Both the position numbers and the translations under genes were made by a program. Positions 35,840 to 44,100 of a stretch of 64,000 nucleotides of DNA are shown one piece after another (positions within the stretch are counted from its first letter, which is position 1; each line of letters opens with the position of its first letter). This DNA is from Berkiella sp963829835 (GTDB lineage: Bacteria > Pseudomonadota > Gammaproteobacteria > Berkiellales > Berkiellaceae), in assembly GCA_963829835.1 (NCBI GenBank), contig CAWHKC010000004.1, positions 2,356,001 through 2,420,000 on the forward strand, given 5' to 3'. The notes below the pieces were generated by a model. It saw only the letters and a program-made list of their open reading frames with translations, had not been told where the DNA came from and ran no database searches.

Positions 35840-37018
35840 TTATTCCACCGATTCAAATTCTTCTAAAATCTTCCCGAATTTCTCGCAAATCAAAGCAACT
35901 TCTTTTTCATTAATAATCAGCGGCGGCAACATGCGAACGATATTAGGTTGAGGCACATTCACCAGTAAACCGTGTTTGAGTGCTATTTTGGCGATTGCCT
36001 TACATGGTTTATTTAACTCAATACCAATCATTAAGCCTTTACCACGTATATTGTTCACTAAAGGATGCATTCCAAACTTTTCAGTTAAAGCGCCTATCAA
36101 ATCATGGCCTTGCACTGAGGCGTTATTGATTAGGTTTTGGCTATCAATTAATTCAAGCGTTTTTAAGGCCATCGTGCAGGCAAAGGGATTGCCGCCTAAA
36201 GTAGATCCATGTTTTTCTGGCGTGAAAAGATTATTCGCATTGCCCCTGGTTAAACAAGCGCCCATCGCAATCCCATTGGCTAGACCTTTAGCCAAAGTAA
36301 CAATATCGGCTTGGATATTTGCATGTTCTGTACACAAAAATTGGCCAGTGCGTCCAAGGCCTGTTTGAATTTCATCGGTCATCATTAACCATTCGTTTTG
36401 GTCGCATAATTTGCGAATTTCTTGCAGGAATGGGATAGAACCTACATGTATTCCGCCTGCTCCTTGGATTGGTTCAACCAGTACAGCAACCACATCATGG
36501 CGCGTATTTGCAATATGTTGTAAAGCACTGATATCGCCAAAAGGCGCACGCACAAAACCACTGGCCAAGGGTTCAAAGCCTGCTTGCAGCAACCGATGCC
36601 CACTGGCAGTGAGTGTTGCCAGGGTGCGACCATGAAAGGCATTTTCAAAAACAAGAATGGTGGGATGTTCGATTAATCTGCTGTGACCATATAATCGTGC
36701 TAGTTTAATCGCAGCTTCGACTGCTTCGGAACCACTATTGGCAAAATAAGCCTTCTCCATGCCGGTTTTCAGACATAATTGTTCGGCCAACATTTCCTTT
36801 TCGGGAATGTGATACATATTGGAGACATGGACAAGTTTTGATGATTGTTGTTTAAAACAATCAACCCATTCCGGGTGATTATGTCCCAATAGATTAACGC
36901 CAATGCCACTGATGGCATCAAGAAACCGATTGCCGTGTTCATCCCATAGCCATGCGCCATCGCCGCCAGCAAAAGCGAGAGCGAACGGATCATAAGTCCA
37001 AAGAAGCTTATTCGTCAT
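35840..37018 (-). CDS. argD: class III PLP aminotransferase, acetylornithine aminotransferase-like
   Basis: 392 aa, the standard length of ArgD. Motifs: YFANSGSEAVEAAIKLAR, ENAFHGRTLATLTASG, MMTDEIQTGLGRTGQF (PLP aspartate region), TLAKGLANGIAMGA with the Schiff-base Lys244, HGSTLGGNPFACTMAL. Transfers the amino group of acetylornithine (arginine synthesis) or succinyl-diaminopimelate (lysine synthesis). No other arg gene is nearby, so the substrate is not certain; an ornithine or GABA-type enzyme is less likely because of the short length. AGGAT before ATG. Confidence 0.8.
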   Translation of the reverse strand: MTNKLLWTYDPFALAFAGGDGAWLWDEHGNRFLDAISGIGVNLLGHNHPEWVDCFKQQSSKLVHVSNMYHIPEKEMLAEQLCLKTGMEKAYFANSGSEAVEAAIKLARLYGHSRLIEHPTILVFENAFHGRTLATLTASGHRLLQAGFEPLASGFVRAPFGDISALQHIANTRHDVVAVLVEPIQGAGGIHVGSIPFLQEIRKLCDQNEWLMMTDEIQTGLGRTGQFLCTEHANIQADIVTLAKGLANGIAMGACLTRGNANNLFTPEKHGSTLGGNPFACTMALKTLELIDSQNLINNASVQGHDLIGALTEKFGMHPLVNNIRGKGLMIGIELNKPCKAIAKIALKHGLLVNVPQPNIVRMLPPLIINEKEVALICEKFGKILEEFESVE

Positions 37019-37040
37019 TATAAGATCCTGCGAATCTGAC

Positions 37041-37118
37041 GTAGGGTGGGCAAAGCTATTAGCGTGCCCACCAATTGCAAACCAAGATGGTGGGCACGCA
37101 AGGCTTTGCCCACCCTAC
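37041..37118. repeat. long imperfect inverted repeat between sodB and argD
   Basis: GTAGGGTGGGCAAAGC (37041-37056) pairs with GCTTTGCCCACCCTAC (37103-37118), and GCGTGCCCACC (37062-37072) with GGTGGGCACGC (37089-37099). Folds into a strong stem in RNA. Seven bases after the sodB stop; likely sodB terminator and member of a dispersed repeat family. Confidence 0.8.
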
Positions 37119-37126
37119 ACCTGAAA

Positions 37127-37711
37127 TTATTTTGAGAAGTTGCTAGCAACAAAATCCCAATTCACTAATTCCCAAAAATGCTCAACATATTTAGGACGCG
37201 CATTACGATAATCAATGTAATAAGCGTGTTCCCAAACATCGCAGGTAAGCAATGCTTTTTGATTAGAAGTCATAGGTGTTTGTGCATTAGAAGTGCTAAC
37301 TAGCTCGATGGAGCCATCGGTTTTTTTCACAAGCCAGCCCCAACCTGATCCAAAGGTGGTGATGGCTGTTTTGCTAAATTGTTCTTTAAATTTATCAAAT
37401 GAACCAAACGCTTTATCGATAGCGGTTGCTAATTCACCTTTAGGAGCACCACCGCCATTTGGGCTTAAGCAGTTCCAGTAGAAAGTGTGGTTCCAGACTT
37501 GGGCTGCATTATTAAAAATACCGCCGCTTGAGGTCATAATAATTTGTTCTAAACTTTTGCCGGCAAATTCGGTATTGGGGATTAAATTATTAAGGTTATC
37601 AACATAAGCTTTATGGTGTTTGCCGTAATGATATTCTAAGGTTTCACGAGAAATATGGGGGGCTAGTGCGTCCATCTCGTACGGCAAAGGTGGTAACTGG
37701 ATTGTTGTCAT
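37127..37711 (-). CDS. sodB: iron superoxide dismutase
   Basis: 194 aa from ATG 37711, with AGGAG seven bases upstream; the longer frame from 37777 has no support and would break the normal length. Metal ligands: His28 in LEYHYGKHH, His75 in VWNHTFYW, and Asp and His in DVWEHAYYIDY. GGIFNNAAQVWNHTF and GSGWGWLV are typical of the Fe type. Converts superoxide to hydrogen peroxide and oxygen, in the cytoplasm. Divergent from grxD and next to a peroxiredoxin gene, which handles the product. Confidence 0.95.
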   Translation of the reverse strand: MTTIQLPPLPYEMDALAPHISRETLEYHYGKHHKAYVDNLNNLIPNTEFAGKSLEQIIMTSSGGIFNNAAQVWNHTFYWNCLSPNGGGAPKGELATAIDKAFGSFDKFKEQFSKTAITTFGSGWGWLVKKTDGSIELVSTSNAQTPMTSNQKALLTCDVWEHAYYIDYRNARPKYVEHFWELVNWDFVASNFSK

Positions 37712-37851
37712 TATGTTGCTCCTAACATTTAAGTAACAAAACTTACTATTTTTGCTGTGTGATCGTGCAAAGTACACAGTTTACATGATTCTTTGGGCAA
37801 AATACTCTAGAATAACACCCTGAATCTTTTCTATTAATTAAAGGGTCGACA

Positions 37852-38202
37852 ATGGATACCTTAGAGCGAATTAAGTTACAAATCAGCAACCATGCACTGC
37901 TGCTATACATGAAGGGCACACCCCAGTTTCCACAATGTGGCTTCTCAGGCCAAGTGGCGCATATTTTGAAGTTATGCAAAGCCAAATACGCGTATGTGAA
38001 CATATTAGAAAATCCAGAAATCCGTCAAACCTTGCCAGTTTATGCAAATTGGCCGACTTTCCCCCAATTGTATTTAAAAGGGGAGTTGGTTGGCGGTTGT
38101 GATATCGTCACTGAGTTATTTGAGAAAGGAGAGTTGCAAACGCAACTTGATGAGGCGGGCGTTACCGCAACTGAAATGAGTGCGCAAGCCGCCCAAGAGT
38201 AG
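37852..38202 (+). CDS. grxD: monothiol glutaredoxin (Grx4 type)
   Basis: 116 aa. Monothiol active site CGFS in MKGTPQFPQCGFSGQVAHIL near residue 28, TFPQLYLKGELVGGCDIV (glutathione-binding TVP-like and GG motifs). Carries and delivers iron-sulphur clusters. AAAGGG six bases before ATG. Runs divergently from sodB and ahead of the peroxiredoxin gene. Confidence 0.95.
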   Translation: MDTLERIKLQISNHALLLYMKGTPQFPQCGFSGQVAHILKLCKAKYAYVNILENPEIRQTLPVYANWPTFPQLYLKGELVGGCDIVTELFEKGELQTQLDEAGVTATEMSAQAAQE

Positions 38203-38220
38203 GAGAGATCCGATAGCATT

Positions 38221-38241
38221 GGTGGCCCCAAATGGGGAACC
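38221..38241 (+). terminator. hairpin after grxD
   Basis: GGTGGCCCCAAATGGGGAACC: CCCCA/TGGGG stem-loop 20 bases after the stop, without a T run. Weak terminator or processing site. Confidence 0.35.
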
Positions 38242-38298
38242 GTGTTAGCATAGATCTCATAAGTTTTTGATTTACATTGATTTTGACAGGAGATAACC

Positions 38299-38904
38299 AT
38301 GAGCGTTTTGGTTGGCCGTAAAGCACCCGATTTTACTTGTGCAGCTGTTTTAGGTAATGGCGACATTACTTCAGCGTTTAAATTATCTGAAGCGATTAAA
38401 GGCAAATACGGTCTCGTATTCTTTTATCCTTTAGACTTCACCTTTGTATGCCCTTCTGAATTGATTGCTTTAAACAAACGTATGAAACAATTTAAAGAAC
38501 GTGGCGTTGAAGTGATTGCGGTTTCTATTGATTCTCAATTTACCCATAATGCATGGCGTAATACAGCCATTAAAGATGGTGGTATTGAAGCTGTGACGTA
38601 CACCATGGCAGCAGACGTTACCCATCGCATTTGCCAAGCTTATGGCGTTGAACATCCTGAAGCTGGCGTTGCTTTTAGAGCGGCTTTTGTGATTGATAAA
38701 AATGGCGTTGTGCGTTCACAATTAGTGAATGATTTGCCTATTGGTCGTAATATCGATGAAATCATTCGCGTTATCGATGCTGTTCAATACAATGAACAAC
38801 ATGGCGAAGTTTGCCCTGCAGGTTGGAATAAAGGCGACACCGCTATGAAAGCAACTGGCGCTGGCGTTGCAAGTTACTTAGCGGCGAATGCTGAACAATT
38901 GTAA
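38299..38904 (+). CDS. 2-Cys peroxiredoxin (AhpC/TSA family)
   Basis: 201 aa. Peroxidatic Cys in DFTFVCPSELIAL near residue 51, resolving Cys in HGEVCPAGW near residue 172, both as in typical 2-Cys peroxiredoxins. Reduces hydrogen peroxide and organic peroxides; the reductant may be thioredoxin or AhpD/F (not in this window). AGGAG before ATG. Followed by a dispersed-repeat hairpin that may be its terminator. Confidence 0.93.
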   Translation: MSVLVGRKAPDFTCAAVLGNGDITSAFKLSEAIKGKYGLVFFYPLDFTFVCPSELIALNKRMKQFKERGVEVIAVSIDSQFTHNAWRNTAIKDGGIEAVTYTMAADVTHRICQAYGVEHPEAGVAFRAAFVIDKNGVVRSQLVNDLPIGRNIDEIIRVIDAVQYNEQHGEVCPAGWNKGDTAMKATGAGVASYLAANAEQL

Positions 38905-38939
38905 ATAACTAAGACCCTTACGCAGGAGCTCTTTTCTTT

Positions 38940-38976
38940 CCCCTCTCCCTTTTGGGAGAGGGTTAGGGTGAGGGTC
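38940..38976. repeat. dispersed repeat hairpin after the peroxiredoxin gene
   Basis: CCCCTCTCCC-TTTT-GGGAGAGGG followed by TTAGGGTGAGGGTC; reverse orientation to 35789-35823 and nearly identical to it. Confidence 0.8.
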
Positions 38977-39005
38977 TTAAATTCTGAAGCTTCTCAGAAT
39001 ACGGA

Positions 39006-41054
39006 ATGGATTCCATGTTGAATGATTCAACCTTTCCTCATCTGCTTTCCCCCTTGAATCTCCATTTTACCGAGTTAAAAAACCGTGTTGTCATGGGTTC
39101 CATGCATACGGGTTTAGAAGAAACCGAACAGGGTTTTGAAAGAATGGCGGCCTTTTATGCGCGCCGCGCAATTGGTGGGGTTGGTTTAATTGTTACAGGT
39201 GGTATCGCGCCAAATCGAGCGGGATGGGTTGCGCCATTTTCTGCACGAATGACTTCGCATAAGCATGCCAAAGAACATCAAATTATTACCACTGCAGTGC
39301 ATGAGGCCAAAGGCAAAATTCTGATGCAAATTTTGCATTCAGGACGTTATGGTTATCATCCATTGGCAGTTGCACCTTCTCGAATTAAATCTCCCATTAG
39401 TCCTTTTGCGCCATGGCGCTTAACCCGTCGTGGGATTGAAAATACCATCGATGATTATGTCAGAGCCGCCACACTTGCGTCAGAGGCAGGTTATGATGGC
39501 GTTGAGATTATGGGTTCTGAAGGCTATTTAATTAATGAATTTTTATGCTTACGCACCAATCGTAGGGATGATGATTGGGGCGGAAGCTATGACAATCGTA
39601 TGCGCTTCCCCGTTGAAATCGTTAAACGCACCCGTGAAGCGCTTGGTAAACACTTTATTATCATTTATCGGTTATCGATGATGGACTTGGTGCCAGATGG
39701 CAGTCAATGGCTTGAAGTGGTACGTTTAGCCAAAGCGGTTGAACAAGCAGGAGCAACCATTATCAACACCGGCATTGGTTGGCATGAAGTGCGGATCCCC
39801 ACCATTGCCACCAAAGTGCCAAGAGCGGCTTTTACTTGGGTGACGCATAAATTAAGGGGAGAAGTGACTATTCCCTTAATGACTAGCAACCGGATTAATA
39901 AGCCAGAAGTGGCAGAAAAAGTGATTGCGGATAATCATGCCGATTTGGTTTCCATGGCAAGGCCACTGTTGGCGGATCCTGATTTTGTGAATAAAGCACG
40001 AACCGGCGACCAAGATTCCATTAATACCTGCATTGCTTGCAACCAAGCCTGCTTGGATTTTATTTTCCAGAAAAAGAATGCCACTTGTTTAGTGAACCCG
40101 CAAGCCTGCAATGAAACAATCTTAAAATTTAAACCGGCGATACTGATTAAGAAAATAGCCGTGATAGGGGCCGGCCCTGCGGGGTTATCTTTTGCAGTTG
40201 AGGCGGCAAAGCGCGGTCATCATATTACTTTGTTTGAACAACACAGTGAGATTGGTGGTCAGTTTAATTTTTCGAAAAAAATTCCTGGTAAAGAAGAATT
40301 TTATGAAACCTTGCGTTATTTTAATAATCAGTTGCAAGCGCATGGCGTTGAAGTGTTGTTGAACACCAAAGCAACCGTCGAACTATTAAAAGAAAAAGGT
40401 TTTGATGAGGTAGTGCTTGCTAGCGGCATTACGCCGCGTGTACCTGAAATAGAGGGTATCAATCACCCAAAGGTTTTATCTTACATTGAAGTGATAACCG
40501 GTGAAAAAACGGTTGGCAAAAGTGTAGCCATTATTGGTGCTGGCGGCATTGGGTTTGATGTGGCTGAATTTTTATCGCATCATCCTGATCTTCATCCAAG
40601 TCAGAATATTGAAGATTATCTTCATTATTGGGGCATTGATCCTAAAAACGAAGCCAGGGGCGGTGTGCAGGGCATTGTTCCCTTAGAAATCATTTCCCCT
40701 CGGCAGATTTTTTTATTGCAACGTAAACAAGAAAAAATGGGCAAGCATTTAGGCAAAACCACGGGCTGGATCCATCGCACCGAATTAAAACGTAAGCAAG
40801 TGAAAATGATGGCAGGGGTTAGCTATCAAAAAATTGATGATGCGGGTTTGCATATTCTGAAGGATGGCAAACCGGAACTGTTAGCGGTTGATCATATTGT
40901 GATCTGTGCCGGACAACTTCCCTTAAAAGAATTATTGCAACCTTTGATAGATGCAAACATCAAAGTGTCACTGATTGGGGGGGCTGATGTGGCGGTTGAA
41001 CTGGATGCGACGCGAGCCATAAGGCAGGGAGCCACGCTTGCGGCATCAATGTAA
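39006..41054 (+). CDS. fadH: NADPH-dependent 2,4-dienoyl-CoA reductase
   Basis: 682 aa, close to the 672 of E. coli FadH, whose N-terminus has the same sequence LKNRVVMGSMHTGLEE. Three parts: an OYE-type FMN TIM barrel (residues about 1-335), a 4Fe-4S cluster motif CIACNQACLDFIFQKKNATC, then FAD and NADPH Rossmann domains (VIGAGPAGLSFAVEAAKRG near residue 390; AIIGAGGIGFDVAEF near 520). Reduces 2,4-dienoyl-CoA made during oxidation of polyunsaturated fatty acids, so the cell can use host lipids. Start is ATG 39006 or ATG 39015; the ribosome binding site does not decide. Confidence 0.95.
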   Translation: MDSMLNDSTFPHLLSPLNLHFTELKNRVVMGSMHTGLEETEQGFERMAAFYARRAIGGVGLIVTGGIAPNRAGWVAPFSARMTSHKHAKEHQIITTAVHEAKGKILMQILHSGRYGYHPLAVAPSRIKSPISPFAPWRLTRRGIENTIDDYVRAATLASEAGYDGVEIMGSEGYLINEFLCLRTNRRDDDWGGSYDNRMRFPVEIVKRTREALGKHFIIIYRLSMMDLVPDGSQWLEVVRLAKAVEQAGATIINTGIGWHEVRIPTIATKVPRAAFTWVTHKLRGEVTIPLMTSNRINKPEVAEKVIADNHADLVSMARPLLADPDFVNKARTGDQDSINTCIACNQACLDFIFQKKNATCLVNPQACNETILKFKPAILIKKIAVIGAGPAGLSFAVEAAKRGHHITLFEQHSEIGGQFNFSKKIPGKEEFYETLRYFNNQLQAHGVEVLLNTKATVELLKEKGFDEVVLASGITPRVPEIEGINHPKVLSYIEVITGEKTVGKSVAIIGAGGIGFDVAEFLSHHPDLHPSQNIEDYLHYWGIDPKNEARGGVQGIVPLEIISPRQIFLLQRKQEKMGKHLGKTTGWIHRTELKRKQVKMMAGVSYQKIDDAGLHILKDGKPELLAVDHIVICAGQLPLKELLQPLIDANIKVSLIGGADVAVELDATRAIRQGATLAASM

Positions 41055-41122
41055 GTTAATCTACCTACTATAAACTTGCACAGTTGTAAAAAATAGCATT
41101 TAATTAAGAAAACGCGGGTAAG

Positions 41123-41151
41123 CGACTAACTATATTTTTATCCAGTATAAT
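41123..41151 (+). promoter_or_regulatory. possible sigma70 promoter of the autotransporter operon
   Basis: TATAAT at 41146-41151, 17 bases after a weak -35 (CGACTA, 41123-41128); 42 bases before the start codon. The -10 is perfect, the -35 poor. Confidence 0.4.
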
Positions 41152-41193
41152 ACGAAGGGTACAATGATCTCAGCCTAGCCAGGGAAGGACAGG

Positions 41194-44100
41194 ATGAAAC
41201 AGAAAAAATCATTACTTACGCAAGCCGTGTTGGCTTCGACTCTTTTTTGTCTGTTACCCCCCCTTTCCCACGCCCAGACAGGTATAAGTGGTGACACGAC
41301 TGCTACAGCAGGTGGCTCCTATATTTTCGGAGCAAATGGCATTACCTTAACCGTACCAGCTTCACCTGTTATCACATTGGGTACCTACAGTTCCAATATA
41401 TCCATTGATACAGAATTTAATATACTACCTTGTATAGGCAGTTGTACAAATGAAACTGTTCTCTTTCTAGGCAGTGCGACTGTCCCTGGGTCTATAGGTC
41501 CCTCTAACCCTGTTAATCTACTCTCGATCCAGGGCGGGGCAGGTACAACGGTTTATCTTGAAAGCGATGTACATTTAGGAAATAGCGGCAACCTTGGTAG
41601 TAATTCCGTTGGCGAAATACAGTTTAATACGACTGCTACGCCAACCTCAGTTGTAGAATTTGCGCCTGGGGTTACTGTTCAAGGCTATGTTGATAATACC
41701 TTATCTGGTAGTAACGGTGTTCTGCAACTTGATGGTGGCTTTAATATTACAGGCCAAAATGGCAATTCAAACTATACTATTGGTAATACCTTTCCCCTTA
41801 GTGCGATTAACCTTATTGGTCCTAACTCTCAAGTATTCTTGTTTACTGGCGGACCATCAAGTAGCATAAATGTTGGATCCATCAATTTTGCTTCTGGCAC
41901 GCTTTCCAGCAATAGCAGCACTTCTACTGCAAATGATGATACAGAATTATTTTTTAGTCCTGCCGCGACTATAACGGGTAATATCTATAACACCACTGGC
42001 AATGCCTATGCTGGTGATGTGTTTTTTAGCACTGGCACCAGTTCTGTTTCAGGATCGGTTGGTAGCCCGACTATGTCGTTGAACGAAATTGCAATGCAGG
42101 CTAAGGGAAGCTCAGTCACATTAGGAACAAACAGCAGTAACACTACTGCTGCCTATTTCATTCTTATTGGTGAAGCGGGGTCTAATGGCGTAACGACGAC
42201 TTTAACGGGTCCTGTTACAGCACAAGAAGTAGATATTACAGGTCCAAGCACTTCTGCAACATTTAATAGTACGCTTTCTACCAATACTCTTAATGTTGGT
42301 GATTCTGATGTCGACACGTTAACAGCAAACTTTGATGGTGCGGTTACTGCAACGGGAACTATCACAATTTATGCCGGTGCAACAAATACTTTTAGTAGTA
42401 GTGTTGGTGCAAGCACGATTAACCTTTCAGGTAATGGCGTAATCGGAAATTTTGATGGCACCGTCAACGCAACTAATTTCAATTTCCAAGGGGTAGGAGA
42501 TGTTGCAGAATTTGCCCAATCGGTCACAGGTGCGATTAATTTTACAAATGGCGCAGATGACGCGGGATATGCTAATTTTTTCTCTGGTGCTAATTTAACC
42601 GGTAGTATTAATAATACCTCTGGTACGGCTAATATTGGTACAGCCTATTTTGGTGGCGCGAACACAGTGAGTGGAACGGTTGGTGTTACAGGGAAGCCGC
42701 TTTTCCAAGTTATTATGCAAGGCGCCAACTCAACTGTCACGTTTCAAAGTGCTGTTGATTCAGATTTAGTTTCCGTTACAGCACCAGGTGGGACGGCAAC
42801 ATTTCAAGGTACGCTCACTACTACAGATTTACTTCTTGAAGCTGCTGGCGCCGCGGCTAATTTTCAAAAAGCTGTTGCTGGTGGAACGCTTTTTTTCAAC
42901 CCTGGTTCAACAACAACAACATCGATGAATTTTTCTTCTAATGCAACATTGACTGGCAGTATCATTAATGACTCAGGTACCGCTGATATTGGTACAGTCA
43001 ATTTTGCTGGACCAAGTAGTGTCAGTGGTTCAGTAGGCGTGGGGGATAGTGGTGCAGTCTATGCAGTTAATTTGAACGGCACTGGATTGGTGACGTTTAC
43101 TGGCGGCGTTGCTGCAGAAGCGATAAATTTGGTAGCCAGCGGCGCAATCGGAACATTTAATAGCACTGTTAATGCTCCCATCAATATTGAGGCATCTGGC
43201 GCTACGGTTAATTTAAATACTGGCAGTTCTCTTACGGGTAATATTACTTTCCTTGATACTGCAGACACCACATCTGCAGTCAATGTTGCTGATGGTGTCA
43301 ATATCACAGGGGCTATTAATAATACAGAAGGTGCCACGCCAGTGGGTGTGGTTAACTTTGCCGGCACATCAACCGTTAGCGCGGCTATTGGTGCTACTCA
43401 TCCCATATATCAACTTAATTTGAATGGCGGATCCACAAAAACCGTAACGTTTGATAATACCGTTGATGCAGCCAATATTAACATTGCGAGCAATGCGCTA
43501 TTTGATCTAGCCCTTACTGACACAAGCTCAATTATCACTATTTCAGGCACAGGTGTGACTAGTACTTTTGATGAGGGTGTTTCTGCAGCGAGTATTACCA
43601 TTTCAGGATCCAACGCAATAGGAAATTTCAATGTTATTGGCGGAACGACAACGGTAGGGAATAATATTACCATTTCAGGTCCCAGTGCGACGGGTACATT
43701 TCATGGTGCGACGTCTGCATCTAAGATACTTGTTTCAGGAAGTAGTGCAACAGGTACATTTGACAGCACAACTGCGGTAGACACCATAGATGTTTCAGGC
43801 CCTAGCGCTTCTGCCACCTTTGTGGGGGCGGTTTCTGGTGATACGGGTACAACCATTAACATCCTTAATGAAGGCGCAGCGGCAACAGCAGTTTTTGAAA
43901 ACACCGTAGCAACCGTTAGCAGTTTGGTATTTGACAATAATGCAAATACAGCATCGATGGTGACATTCGATAAGAGCACGACTGTTAACAGTATTGATAG
44001 CACCACCAATCCTGATGTCGGTATCGTATTATTTAATGCAGGTGGTACAGTCGGAACGATTGGTACGACTAAACAAGTGTATAAAATTGAATTAGGTGGT

